A stretch of DNA of 64,000 nucleotides from Shewanella amazonensis SB2B (lineage in GTDB: Bacteria; Pseudomonadota; Gammaproteobacteria; Enterobacterales; Shewanellaceae). A model generated the notes under the pieces. The model worked only from the letters and a program-made list of their open reading frames with translations, ran no database searches and had not been told where the DNA came from. This document shows positions 1-9,008 of the stretch, piece after piece (within the stretch, counting starts at the first letter, position 1; each line of letters begins with the position of its first letter). The translations under genes were made by a program, and so were the position numbers. The stretch covers positions 3,044,001 to 3,108,000 of the forward strand of contig NC_008700.1 in NCBI RefSeq assembly GCF_000015245.1, written 5' to 3'.

Positions 1-368
1 ACCTGACACGCCAGACGACAACCTTTCTTGGCTTCGCCCTTGGAAATGTGGTCCAGTTCAGTTGGCAGAATGTCGCCACCACCAGACTTCACATGCACAC
101 GGCACTGACCACAAGAGCCACCGCCACCACAGGCTGATGATACGAAGATACCGCTGTTTGCCAATGCACCGAGCAGCTTGCCGCCAGCAGCAGTTTTGAT
201 GGCTTTGTCGGGATCGTGGTTGATACCAATAGTGATGTCACCGCTGGAAACCAGCTTGGATTTGGCGAACAAAATCACCAGCACCAACACCAGTACGATG
301 GCGGTAAACATACTCACACCGAGGTAAACCTCGAGTGGAGTAGATTTAAAAATACCAAGAATATCCAT
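1..368 (-). CDS. nqrF: Na+-translocating NADH:quinone reductase subunit F, 5' part only
   Basis: This is the first ~122 codons of the NADH-oxidising subunit; the rest lies left of the window. NqrF takes hydride from NADH onto FAD and passes electrons through a 2Fe-2S cluster into the pump. The visible part has one N-terminal membrane helix (about residues 6-28) and a plant-type ferredoxin domain with the cluster motif CGGGGSCGQC and a further Cys in GCRLSCQ. The FAD/NADH-binding domains are not visible. It is the last gene of the nqrABCDEF operon, 49 bases after nqrE. The start is ATG at 368, giving an MDILGIF N-terminus. Identity is secure from motif and position. Confidence 0.97.
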   Translation of the reverse strand, partial: MDILGIFKSTPLEVYLGVSMFTAIVLVLVLVILFAKSKLVSSGDITIGINHDPDKAIKTAAGGKLLGALANSGIFVSSACGGGGSCGQCRVHVKSGGGDILPTELDHISKGEAKKGCRLACQ

Positions 369-417
369 TAATTTATCCTTAGAAGACCTTTACTTAACAG
401 CCTTCTTGAGGTGCCCC

Positions 418-1026
418 TTACAGGGACACACCAGAGAACGACATGAATCCCAGCGCCATCAGGCCAGCGGTAATAAAGGTGATACCAAGACCACGCAGAC
501 CGTCAGGCACATCGGCGTACTTCATCTTCTCACGGATACCCGCCAGCAATACGATGGCCAGTGCCCAACCAATGCCCGAGCCCACACCATAAACCAGCGA
601 CTCAGGCAGGTTATAGTCACGCTCAACCATAAAGGACACTGCACCGAAGATTGCACAGTTAACGGTGATCAGCGGCAGGAAGATACCCAGCGCGTTGTAC
701 AACGGTGGGAAGTACTTATCCAACGCCATCTCGAGGATTTGAACCAGAGCAGCGATCACACCGATGAAGGTGATGAACTTCAGGAAACTGAGATCTGCCT
801 CTGGGACACCGGCCCATGCCAGTGCGCCAGGCGCCAGAATGCCCTGATAGATGATTTGGTTAGCGGGTACAGAAATCGCCAGTACCACGATAACGGCAAC
901 GCCCAGGCCCATGGCAGTTTTTACCTTCTTGGACACGGCCAGGAAGGTACACATGCCCAGGAAGAAGGACAGGGCCATGTTTTCAATGAAAACAGAGCGG
1001 ATTAACAGACTGATATAATGTTCCAT
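418..1026 (-). CDS. nqrE: Na+-translocating NADH:quinone reductase subunit E
   Basis: Integral membrane subunit of the Na+-NQR pump, 202 residues, with about six hydrophobic helices and the start MEHYISLLIRSVF typical of the family. NqrE and NqrD are homologous, inversely oriented subunits that hold an iron centre between them in known structures. The fifth gene of the operon, it starts 5 bases after nqrD stops, so the two are almost certainly translated together. Length and sequence are normal; nothing odd is seen. Confidence 0.97.
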   Translation of the reverse strand: MEHYISLLIRSVFIENMALSFFLGMCTFLAVSKKVKTAMGLGVAVIVVLAISVPANQIIYQGILAPGALAWAGVPEADLSFLKFITFIGVIAALVQILEMALDKYFPPLYNALGIFLPLITVNCAIFGAVSFMVERDYNLPESLVYGVGSGIGWALAIVLLAGIREKMKYADVPDGLRGLGITFITAGLMALGFMSFSGVSL

Positions 1027-1031
1027 TGACC

Positions 1032-1658
1032 TTATCCTTTTGCTTCAACTTGCTCAGGCTTGTAGGTGCGGATGATCCAAATCAGAACACCGATCAGGAA
1101 GAACGCACTTGGCGGCAGCAGGAGCAGACCGTTGGGCTGATACCAGCCACCGTCAGAGATCTTGGACAGGATCTCTACGCCGAACAGCGAACCGTTACCA
1201 AACAGTTCACGAACGAAGCCAACAGACAGCAGGATGGCGCCATAGCCCAGACCGTTACCGATACCATCCATAAAGCTCATCATTGGAGGAGTCTTCATAG
1301 CGTAGGCTTCGGCGCGGCCCATCACGATACAGTTAGTGATGATAAGGCCCACGAATACTGACAGCTGCTTGGCCACGTCATAGGCGTAAGCTTGCAGGAT
1401 TTGATCAACCACGATTACCAGCGAGGCGATAATCGCCATTTGCACGATAATACGCACACTGCTTGGAATGTGGTTACGGATCATGGAGATGAACAGGTTC
1501 GAGAACGCAGTCACTGCGGTCAGCGCCAGGGTCATCACCAGTGCAGTTTCCAGCTTGCTGGTTACTGCCAGCGCACTACAAACACCGAGGATCTGCAGCG
1601 CAATCGGGTTGTTATTGATAATAGGTCCGGTCAGAACCTTTTTCAGTTCGTTGGCCAT
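1032..1658 (-). CDS. nqrD: Na+-translocating NADH:quinone reductase subunit D
   Basis: Membrane subunit of Na+-NQR, 208 residues, about six transmembrane helices, paired with NqrE. The N-terminus (MANELKKVLTGPIINNNPI) and the segment ITNCIVMGRAEAYAM are characteristic of the NqrD/RnfE family. The start codon overlaps the nqrC stop (TAATG), which points to translational coupling. RnfE is the main alternative, but the surrounding nqr genes exclude it. Confidence 0.97.
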   Translation of the reverse strand: MANELKKVLTGPIINNNPIALQILGVCSALAVTSKLETALVMTLALTAVTAFSNLFISMIRNHIPSSVRIIVQMAIIASLVIVVDQILQAYAYDVAKQLSVFVGLIITNCIVMGRAEAYAMKTPPMMSFMDGIGNGLGYGAILLSVGFVRELFGNGSLFGVEILSKISDGGWYQPNGLLLLPPSAFFLIGVLIWIIRTYKPEQVEAKG

Positions 1659-2455
1659 TAGCTCAGCCCTCCGTTGCGTGCTTTTTCAATGAAACTCGCA
1701 AAGCCTTCTTTACCCAGCCAGAACGTCAGCGAGTGCTGAACACCGTTACTGGTCAGAGTCGCACCGGACAGGGCATCAACGCCGTGTACAGATGCAGCTA
1801 CTGCTGGGTTTTTGGTTACGCTGATTGCCAGTTTACCCTGCTCGTCGAACAGCTTTTTGCCGTGCCACAGCGCTTTCCACTTTGGATTTTGTACTTCGCC
1901 ACCCAGACCAGGAGTTTCACCTGAACCTGTGAAGTCGTAGTAAACCAGACCCTGAATGGTGTTCAGATCCGGCTCCAGAGCCAGGAAGGCAAACATGGTA
2001 GACCACAGGCCATAACCTTTCACAGGCAGGATCACAGTCTTGAGCGCACCGGCATCATCACGCACCAGATACACTACAGCCTGATCAGGCACACGCTTAA
2101 TAGAGGCAATATCGTGTTCTGGCTTGGAAGAGGTCTTTGGATCGCGGGCAGCTTTTTCCTGGTCAAAGGTATTGCCATCAACGCCTTCCACAAACTCACC
2201 GGTCTTCAGGTTCACCACACGGGCTTCAACATACTTGTTGTAAGTCGCCAGGATGTCAGCCTTGGTCACGTTAGCGGCCTTGGTATCCACCAGATTGGCG
2301 GCTTCCAGAATGTACTTTTGCTTATCCAGCAGCTTGTTTTCCTGCTGGGTTGGGCGCAGTAACACGGCTGCAGTCGATACGAAAATCGAGCACACCAGAC
2401 ACAGGCCAACAACGATAAACAGCGTTCTTCCGAACGAATCTTTATTCTTAGCCAC
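1658..2455 (-). CDS. nqrC: Na+-translocating NADH:quinone reductase subunit C
   Basis: Subunit carrying a covalently bound FMN in the electron path of Na+-NQR. One N-terminal membrane helix (about residues 10-32) precedes a soluble FMN-binding domain on the outer face. Near the C-terminus is the flavinylation motif SGAT (in DALSGATLTSNGV), whose Thr takes FMN through a phosphoester bond; this modification normally needs the transferase ApbE, which is not in the window. I place the start at GTG 2455: an AGGAGG-like site lies just upstream, the product begins VAKNKDSFGRTLF as in relatives, and the gene then overlaps nqrB by only 8 bases. Upstream in-frame codons give a longer but unlikely protein. 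Product 265 aa. Confidence 0.95.
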   Translation of the reverse strand: MAKNKDSFGRTLFIVVGLCLVCSIFVSTAAVLLRPTQQENKLLDKQKYILEAANLVDTKAANVTKADILATYNKYVEARVVNLKTGEFVEGVDGNTFDQEKAARDPKTSSKPEHDIASIKRVPDQAVVYLVRDDAGALKTVILPVKGYGLWSTMFAFLALEPDLNTIQGLVYYDFTGSGETPGLGGEVQNPKWKALWHGKKLFDEQGKLAISVTKNPAVAASVHGVDALSGATLTSNGVQHSLTFWLGKEGFASFIEKARNGGLS

Positions 2456-3647
2456 GGGCAATCCTCCGCTTGATATTTGCCTGTACCACGAAATGGTCGA
2501 ACAGTGGCGCAAACAGGTTGGCAAACAGGATGGCCAACATCATACCTTCAGGGAACGCAGGGTTGATCACACGAATGAACACCGCCATGGCACCGATCAG
2601 GATACCGTAGGCCCACTTGGCCTGGTTGGTGAAAGAGGCAGACACAGGGTCGGTTGCCATGAACATCATACCGAAGGCAAAACCACCCAGTACCAGGTGC
2701 CAGTACCAAGGCATGGCAAACATGGGGTTGGTGTCAGAGCCAATCAGGTTCAGCAACATGGAAACGGCAATCATACCGACCAGTACACCACCCACGATGC
2801 GCCAGGAAGCGATACGGGTATAGATGATGACCAAACCGCCCAGCAGAATTGCCAGAGTCGATACTTCACCTACAGAACCTGGGATAAAGCCGAAGAAGGC
2901 ATTCCACCAGTCCTGGTTCAGGCTGTAATCCAGGGCACCGGTAGCAGCCTGGCTCAGGTGAGTTGCACCGGAGAAACCATCAGCCACAACCCAGCTGGTG
3001 TCACCTGACATGTTCAGCGGATAGGCAAAGAACAGGAAGGCACGACCGGCCAGCGCAGGGTTCAGGAAGTTACGTCCGGTACCACCGAACACTTCTTTGG
3101 CAACCACCACACCGAAGGTAATGCCCAGGGCAACCATCCACAGCGGGATAGTGGCAGGCAGTGTCAGGGCGAACAGGATAGAGGTTACGAAGAAGCCTTC
3201 GTTAACTTCGTGGCCGCGCACCATGGCAAACAGCACTTCCCAGATACCACCCACCGCGAAAGTCACGGCATAGATAGGCAGGAAGAAACAGGCGCCATAC
3301 CACATCAGGGTGGCCCAACCGGCATCGGCGGTCATTTCAGTACCGAGAATACCGAACAGACTAACCTGCCATACGTCTGGAGTCGCGAAGCCGGCGGCCA
3401 GCGCCAGCTGAGCCTGCAGACCTACGTTGTACATACCAACAAACATCGCCGGGAAGGCACAGGCCCACACGGTGATCATCATACGCTTGAGGTCGAGGTT
3501 ATCGCGAACGTGGGTCTTGCCCTTGTTCACCAGACCTGGCGTATAGAAAATAGTGGCGGCCGCTTCATACAGGGCATACCACTTCTCGTATTTACCGCCT
3601 TTTTCAAATTGCGGTTCAATACGCTCAAGAAAATCTTTCAAGCTCAT
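2448..3647 (-). CDS. nqrB: Na+-translocating NADH:quinone reductase subunit B
   Basis: Largest membrane subunit, 399 residues, about ten helices; it forms the Na+ path and binds covalent FMN and riboflavin in characterised complexes. The FMN attachment motif SGAT is present (GFSGATHLSQ). The N-terminus MSLKDFLERIEPQFEKGGKY matches the family. Its ATG shares one base with the nqrA stop (TGATG), and its 3' end overlaps nqrC. Length is normal. Confidence 0.97.
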   Translation of the reverse strand: MSLKDFLERIEPQFEKGGKYEKWYALYEAAATIFYTPGLVNKGKTHVRDNLDLKRMMITVWACAFPAMFVGMYNVGLQAQLALAAGFATPDVWQVSLFGILGTEMTADAGWATLMWYGACFFLPIYAVTFAVGGIWEVLFAMVRGHEVNEGFFVTSILFALTLPATIPLWMVALGITFGVVVAKEVFGGTGRNFLNPALAGRAFLFFAYPLNMSGDTSWVVADGFSGATHLSQAATGALDYSLNQDWWNAFFGFIPGSVGEVSTLAILLGGLVIIYTRIASWRIVGGVLVGMIAVSMLLNLIGSDTNPMFAMPWYWHLVLGGFAFGMMFMATDPVSASFTNQAKWAYGILIGAMAVFIRVINPAFPEGMMLAILFANLFAPLFDHFVVQANIKRRIARG

Positions 3648-4981
3648 CAGCCTTCCCTCTCAACCGTATCCAGGCAGCCGCGCAGATAGGAACCGTAGTC
3701 ATACTTGCCTGGGCATACAAAGGTACACAGTGCCAAATCTTCTTCATCCAGCTCCAGTGCACCCAGGGCAACAGCGCCGTCAACATCACCGGATACCAGG
3801 TCGCGCAACAGCATGGTTGGCAGAATATCCAGTGGCATCACACGCTCGTAGTTGCCAATTGGCACCATGGCACGATCAGAACCGCCAGTACTGGTGGTCA
3901 TGTTGAACAGACGTCTTGGGGACAGGTGACCCAGGAAGGCACGGGTAATGGAGAACTTGTTTGAGCCAGGCAAAATCCAGCCAATGAACTCTTTCTCAGT
4001 ATCTTCTTCCAACAGGCTAACCTGCAGATGATAACGACCCAGGTAGGCATGAGGACCAGTGGCAGTGCGGCCATGCAGCACAGAACCAGACACCTTGCGC
4101 ACTTTGCCTTCAGCCACTTCACCGGTTGTCAGGGTCTCAATGCTGGCACCCAGCAGAGTACGCACCAGACGAGGCTTAACGGCTTTCGGGCCGGCGATGG
4201 CGATAACGCGGTTGTTGTTCAGTTCACCCGTGGTAAACAGTTGGCCGATGGCGATCACATCCTGATAGCCAACATGCCACACAGTGCGCGTTACGGACGC
4301 AGGCAGAATAAAGTGGATATGGGTACCTGGCAGGCCAGCTGGGTGTACACCACCAAACTCATGCACTTCGGCATTAGCAGCTGGAATATCGGCACCTGGC
4401 GCCTTACACAGATAAACCTTGCCCTCAGTCAGTTTCGCCAGCACCTTAAGGCCATTGGCAAAATCGTCTTTATGCCCGGCAATCACCAGAGCGGGATTGG
4501 CGGCATGGGGGTTGGTATCGATGGCGGTAACGAAGATACCGGCAGGAGACGCGTCCACTGCAGGCACCTTGCTGAAAGGACGGGTACGCAGGGCGGTCCA
4601 CATACCTGATTCAATCAGGTTGTTTCTTACTTGCTCGGCACTCAAGCTGTCCAGCTGGCTGGCATCGAACTTATCAAAAGCAACGGCATCGTTACCTTCA
4701 ATTTCGATCACCACAGACTGAAGCACACGCTTGGCACCCCGGTTGATTTCAGTAACAGTACCACTGGCCAAAGCCGTATATTTAACGCCAGGATTCTTTT
4801 TGTCTTCAAAAATCACCTGACCCTTGGCTACCTTGTCGCCTACCTTGATTCTCATGGTAGGACGCATGCCAATATACTCTTCACCCAATGTAGCTACGTG
4901 TTTAATGGCTGGGCCATCATGGATAACTTGCTCTGGACCACCCGCAATGGGCAAATCCAATCCTTTCTTAATTGTAATCAT
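3647..4981 (-). CDS. nqrA: Na+-translocating NADH:quinone reductase subunit A
   Basis: First gene of the nqr operon; a cytoplasmic-side subunit of 444 residues. The start chosen is ATG 4981, giving MITIKKGLDLPIAGGPEQ, the conserved family N-terminus. The open frame continues about 24 codons upstream, but that part resembles nothing and has no clear ribosome site. A GTG two codons upstream (VDMITI) is a possible alternative. NqrA lacks membrane helices and is implicated in quinone binding. With nqrB-F it encodes a respiratory sodium pump, the usual primary Na+ pump of marine gammaproteobacteria. Confidence 0.96.
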   Translation of the reverse strand: MITIKKGLDLPIAGGPEQVIHDGPAIKHVATLGEEYIGMRPTMRIKVGDKVAKGQVIFEDKKNPGVKYTALASGTVTEINRGAKRVLQSVVIEIEGNDAVAFDKFDASQLDSLSAEQVRNNLIESGMWTALRTRPFSKVPAVDASPAGIFVTAIDTNPHAANPALVIAGHKDDFANGLKVLAKLTEGKVYLCKAPGADIPAANAEVHEFGGVHPAGLPGTHIHFILPASVTRTVWHVGYQDVIAIGQLFTTGELNNNRVIAIAGPKAVKPRLVRTLLGASIETLTTGEVAEGKVRKVSGSVLHGRTATGPHAYLGRYHLQVSLLEEDTEKEFIGWILPGSNKFSITRAFLGHLSPRRLFNMTTSTGGSDRAMVPIGNYERVMPLDILPTMLLRDLVSGDVDGAVALGALELDEEDLALCTFVCPGKYDYGSYLRGCLDTVEREG

Positions 4982-5366
4982 ATCCACATGCACTACGTTT
5001 GAAGGAAAGACAAAGCGCCGCGTTCCTGCGGGGCACCCGGTTTTAAACAACACCGTTCGCGTTGAGCTGGCGCAGATTTATCACAGAAATGCGATCGCAA
5101 TCACGCTGGTCGCGCGCATTTTACCCCAAACGCCCTGCCATCGCCACGAAAATTATAAGTGATTTCAAACTTCCCGAGCGCCTGATTGCAGTGAATTTCA
5201 AGGTTTTCCTGCCAGCTTTTTCATGGCTGTGACAGATTTAAAAAAATGTCGCAACCACAAATTTATCTAATTGATATATATAAATTTAAATCCATAAAAA
5301 CCAAATGAGCCTGCTTAGTTTACCAGCAGGCTCATAAACAATTTGAGAAACAATAAGGTCCACAGT
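4982..5366. other. Intergenic stretch upstream of nqrA
   Basis: About 385 bases without a credible gene, holding the nqr promoter region and the 3' end of the neighbouring barrel gene. On the minus strand a TATAAT hexamer lies at 5152-5157, but no good -35 sits at 17 bases, so it is only a candidate -10. A near-palindrome (TGTGACA, 12 bases, TGTCGCA) lies around 5227-5252 next to a very AT-rich run at about 5240-5300. A terminator is annotated separately. Confidence 0.5.
5305..5335 (-). terminator. Intrinsic terminator of the barrel gene
   Basis: Perfect 10-bp inverted repeat (ATGAGCCTGC / GCAGGCTCAT) with an 11-base loop, followed on the minus strand by a T-rich stretch. It lies 32 bases past the stop of the 5367-7172 gene. 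Confidence 0.75.
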
Positions 5367-7172
5367 TCAACCGTGCCAGCGATATCCTAGACTGACTAAA
5401 ACTTCACCGGATATTGGACCAAAGTCGGTGGGGTTTGACAGCGGCTCGGCGGACACATTATCCCCTCTGAGATACACCTGATGCGCTCCTCGTTGCCAAC
5501 TGAGACTGACATCGATTCGGCGCAGGTTTTCATCAACAAATTCACTGTCACGGCCCGTCACTGAGAGTGACCACTCACCTGCTGCCAGCCCCATTGCCAG
5601 CGTCACTTGCCGCTGTGGTTGCCAGGGAACCCGGTCGCCATCCTGCCAACACACAGAGTACTGTTCAAGGCAGGCACTTGACGCAAAGTTGGCACGATTC
5701 TCTTCCAGTTGGATAGACAGGGGCACCTTTACCATGCCGAATTGCCCTGACCACTGCAGCCCCAGGCTCAGACCCTCAGCATCCACCTCTCCGGCATTGA
5801 GCTGAGATACACCGCGAATCGTTTCACAGTCAGAAAGCTCCGTACAATCAAAATGTAAGTTATCAAATGCCTGATACCAAACCTCCCCCTGCAGCATCAA
5901 GTCGCCCAAAGGCCAACGCGCCGTTAAACGAAGGTGGTCAGCGCTTTGGGATAAGGCCTCGAGATTTCCCGGTGATGGCGGTGCAAAGCGATGTTCACCC
6001 CTGAGCATAATACGATCATTGGCAAACCAAAGGCCCACACCGTACTGCCAGTCGTCAACCCTGAAGTCAGTACCCGCTTCGCTGGTATCCCTTGTCAAAT
6101 CGGCGCGGCGCCAGAGTCCATCCACTTCAACATCGACCCAATCAAAGCCCAGGCGGCCACGAACGCCGAGATCCAGCACGCTGGCGCTGTCATTGATGTG
6201 TTTGTCTGCAAGTAAATACTCTGCGCCTTCCCTTTGATAAGCGAGGCGGTAGCCTATTGAGTGGGAGCCAAATTTGTCCAGGCTCTCACTGACAATGCCA
6301 TAGGTATGGAACTGGCTGTCACCCAGTTTGCCGCTATGCTCAGCGACCGGGAGAATCGGCGGCGTTGGCATCATCGTCATATCGGCCAGAAAGGTCCGAA
6401 ACCCGGTTTCCTGATAAAATAGCCGGGTGTCGGTGCGACGGCTTTCGCCGGTTTGAACGCTGTGACTGAGCTGCAAACGCTGTCTGTCACTCTGCTGTAT
6501 CCAGTCGCTTGCAGGCAGGGCTGATGTTGCATCTTTATAGAGCCAGGAGAGCTCGGTGCGTTGTTTTTTTCTGGCCCCGGGTAAACTTGAAGCCCCCAGG
6601 GCAACAAAGACTTCTGTATCTTTGGTCTGAACCCACCAGTCGTCGCCTTCCTCACGTCTCAGGTGACTGCCGGCAAAGCTCATATCGAGGGCATCGTTGC
6701 GGGAGGCAAACGCCGCCCTCAGGCCACCGGTTTTATCATCCCGCGCTTCAAGTCCTATCGAATTACCACTGGTGCCTATCGCCGGAACCAAATAATCACC
6801 GCCGTTTTGGTTAACGCAGTTAATCTGAACCCACTCAGTCTGCGAGGCACAATTGTCCATGGCCTCAATACCAAAACGGCCGGTATTGAGCCACACTCCC
6901 GGAGCAACATAGGGGGCTGCTGCAAGAGATGTCCCCATCAATTCTGGGATTGCGGCGTGGCTGTCGGCATGGAGAAAGCGACTTTCACCAAACAGATCGC
7001 CCCGACCGACCATCAGGCCAGTGGGGTAGAGTGGCAGTGCTGACGGGGTATTCAACCCGAGTCGCTCAATAAAGAAAGGGCTGGTATCGGACGTTGTAAC
7101 TTCACTCGCCCAACCTGAAATACTTGTAACGCCCATCAATAGGCTGCCTACAAGCGCAGGGGTTTGTTTCAT
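5367..7172 (-). CDS. Outer-membrane beta-barrel protein, TonB-dependent-receptor-like, no plug seen
   Basis: 601 residues beginning with a signal peptide (MKQTPALVGSLLMGVTSISGWAS, probable cleavage near 22). The rest alternates short amphipathic strands with polar loops and ends in an aromatic-rich strand (VSLGYRW), as outer-membrane barrels do. The C-terminal half, with QAFDNLHFD, LNAGEVDAEGLSLGLQWSG and a closing GPISGEVLVSLGYRW, resembles the barrel of TonB-dependent receptors. I cannot find the ~130-residue plug or a TonB box at the N-terminus. Three close Cys pairs (NCASQ...INCV, DCTELSDC, ACLEQYSVC) probably form disulfides in outer loops. It is flanked by terminators on both sides, so it is a single-gene unit. 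Substrate unknown; family assignment is by pattern only. Confidence 0.6.
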   Translation of the reverse strand: MKQTPALVGSLLMGVTSISGWASEVTTSDTSPFFIERLGLNTPSALPLYPTGLMVGRGDLFGESRFLHADSHAAIPELMGTSLAAAPYVAPGVWLNTGRFGIEAMDNCASQTEWVQINCVNQNGGDYLVPAIGTSGNSIGLEARDDKTGGLRAAFASRNDALDMSFAGSHLRREEGDDWWVQTKDTEVFVALGASSLPGARKKQRTELSWLYKDATSALPASDWIQQSDRQRLQLSHSVQTGESRRTDTRLFYQETGFRTFLADMTMMPTPPILPVAEHSGKLGDSQFHTYGIVSESLDKFGSHSIGYRLAYQREGAEYLLADKHINDSASVLDLGVRGRLGFDWVDVEVDGLWRRADLTRDTSEAGTDFRVDDWQYGVGLWFANDRIMLRGEHRFAPPSPGNLEALSQSADHLRLTARWPLGDLMLQGEVWYQAFDNLHFDCTELSDCETIRGVSQLNAGEVDAEGLSLGLQWSGQFGMVKVPLSIQLEENRANFASSACLEQYSVCWQDGDRVPWQPQRQVTLAMGLAAGEWSLSVTGRDSEFVDENLRRIDVSLSWQRGAHQVYLRGDNVSAEPLSNPTDFGPISGEVLVSLGYRWHG

Positions 7173-7243
7173 CCATTCATCCCGGAATTTCCACCTGGGG
7201 TGGTTTATTTGTAATTTTTTTGTGACATGGATGATTTTAGACG

Positions 7244-7272
7244 AAAAAAAAGCGGCTGGCGCCGCTTTTTTG
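7244..7272. terminator. Terminator after luxS
   Basis: AGCGGC / GCCGCT stem with a TGGC loop, flanked by A8 and T6, so it can work on both strands. It lies 18 bases past the luxS stop on the minus strand. Confidence 0.85.
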
Positions 7273-7289
7273 ACGTTATGTCAGAGAAA

Positions 7290-7799
7290 TTAGAGTTTGT
7301 GCAAAATTTCGTCTGACAGTTTAAGTTCGTCGTTGCGGTTCACACTGATCCCGGCAGCAATCACGGCTTTGGCAATGTCCTGCGCCTGAGACAGTGAGTG
7401 CATCTCGTAAGTGCCGCACTGATATTCGTTGAGCTCAGGGATGGCCTTTTGATCAACCACATTCAGTACATCTTCCATGGCAGCCAGCCAGGCGTCCGCC
7501 ACGCGCTTTTCAGCCGGTTCGCCAATCAGGCTCATATAGAAGCCGGTGCGGCAGCCCATGGGAGAGATATCGATAATTTCGACACCTTCACCATTGAGAT
7601 GATCACGCATAAAACCAGCGAAGAGGTGCTCAAGAGTGTGGATGCCACGCTCACTGAGAATGTCTTTATTGGGGGCACAAAAACGCAGGTCAAACACGGT
7701 AATGGTGTCACCTTTTGGGGTGCTCATGGTCTTGGCTACGCGCACGGCCGGGGCGTTCATGCGGGTATGATCAACGGTAAAACTGTCCAATAATGGCAT
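7290..7799 (-). CDS. luxS: S-ribosylhomocysteine lyase (LuxS)
   Basis: Cleaves S-ribosylhomocysteine to homocysteine and DPD, the precursor of autoinducer-2, in the activated methyl cycle. 169 residues when started at ATG 7799 (MPLLDSFTVDHTRM); 15 further upstream codons are open but are not part of the family. The metal ligands H54 and H58 (HTLEH) and C128 (QCGT), and the catalytic C83 (MGCRTGFY), are all present, so the enzyme should be active. It is a stand-alone gene with its own terminator. A quorum-sensing role cannot be told from sequence; the metabolic role is sure. Confidence 0.98.
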   Translation of the reverse strand: MPLLDSFTVDHTRMNAPAVRVAKTMSTPKGDTITVFDLRFCAPNKDILSERGIHTLEHLFAGFMRDHLNGEGVEIIDISPMGCRTGFYMSLIGEPAEKRVADAWLAAMEDVLNVVDQKAIPELNEYQCGTYEMHSLSQAQDIAKAVIAAGISVNRNDELKLSDEILHKL

Positions 7800-7883
7800 G
7801 TTGCTCTCCAGCCCCTTCTGTTGGGGCACAATTGGGTGGTGCAAAGTGACGCAAGCATAGCATCAAAGCAGGGCCACCAAAAC

Positions 7884-8975
7884 TCATTCACGTAAACGGG
7901 TGTAGGCGTCCTCAGAAATCAGATGGTACTTCCTGACGCCAGCCTCGTATTCACGGTAGGCTTCGTTCACTTTTTTCATCATGGGATCCTGGCTCGACTG
8001 TTCAGAAATTACCTCAGCCGATACGCTTCTGAGCTGCGCCATCACTTCTTCGGGAAACTGTTTGAGTACCACCCCATGTTCATTTACCAACGCATCCAGC
8101 GCCCCCACGTTGCGGGCGGTGTATTCATCCAGCATATCCTGATTGGTCGCCTTTGCCGCTATCTTCACAATTGCCTGTAAATCCTTGGGCAATTTCTCGA
8201 AGGCGGCTTTGTTAATCATGAATTCCAGTGTGGTACCCGGTTCATGCCAGCCGGGATAGTAGTAATACTTGGCGACCTTATGCAGGCCAAAGGCTAAATC
8301 GTTGTAAGGTCCCACCCATTCGGTAGCATCAATGGCCCCTGTTTGCATGGCCGTATAGAGTTCACGCCCCGGGAGGGTAACGGGCACACCTTCCAATCGC
8401 TTCAACACTTCGCCGCCCAGGCCTGGCAGACGCATTTTAAGCCCTTTAAGGTCATCGATAGTGTTGATTTCTTTATTAAACCATCCGCCCATCTGTACGC
8501 CGCTGTTGCCCCCCGGCAAAGGCAGAATACCAAAAGGAGCATACACCTCTTCCCACAACTCCTGTCCTCCGCCATAGGTCAGCCAGCCATTCATCTCCTG
8601 GGCATTGAGCCCGAAGGGTATGGAGGTAAAAAACTGCGCCGCCGGCGCCTTGCCTTTCCAATAATAAGACGCGCTGTGGGCCATCTGCACCGAGCCCTGA
8701 CTGACTGCATCAAACACTTCCAGTGCCGGCATCAACTCCCCTGCCCCATACACCTTGATTTTGAGACGTCCGGCCGACATTTCATCCACCATCACGGCAA
8801 AGTGTTCAGGCGCTGTGCCAAGGCCGGGAAAGTTCTTGGGCCAGGAGGTGGCAAGCTTCCATTCTATCTGTTTGGCACTGTCTATCGGTGTGGCCTCAGC
8901 AGCTTGTTTATCATCATTGCAGCCGGCCAACAAACTCGCGGCCATCAACATGCAAATCCTTAATCTTGTTTGCAT
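7884..8975 (-). CDS. TRAP transporter solute-binding lipoprotein (DctP family)
   Basis: 363 residues with a lipoprotein signal (MLMAASLLAGC, lipidated Cys19). The mature part is a DctP/TakP-type periplasmic binding protein: WKLATSWPKNFPGLGTAPE at the start, then TAMQTGAIDATEWVGPYND, and YYPGWHEPGTTLEFMINK. The GAIDATEWVGP and WHEPG segments are those of the 2-oxoacid-binding (TakP-like) branch, so 2-oxoacids or similar carboxylates are a reasonable but unproven ligand. In most TRAP systems the binding protein is free in the periplasm; lipid anchoring is the less common form. Last gene of the dctQ-dctM-dctP unit. Confidence 0.93.
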   Translation of the reverse strand: MQTRLRICMLMAASLLAGCNDDKQAAEATPIDSAKQIEWKLATSWPKNFPGLGTAPEHFAVMVDEMSAGRLKIKVYGAGELMPALEVFDAVSQGSVQMAHSASYYWKGKAPAAQFFTSIPFGLNAQEMNGWLTYGGGQELWEEVYAPFGILPLPGGNSGVQMGGWFNKEINTIDDLKGLKMRLPGLGGEVLKRLEGVPVTLPGRELYTAMQTGAIDATEWVGPYNDLAFGLHKVAKYYYYPGWHEPGTTLEFMINKAAFEKLPKDLQAIVKIAAKATNQDMLDEYTARNVGALDALVNEHGVVLKQFPEEVMAQLRSVSAEVISEQSSQDPMMKKVNEAYREYEAGVRKYHLISEDAYTRLRE

Positions 8976-9008
8976 TTTCCTTACTCCTTTAAACAGGCCT
9001 GGACATCA

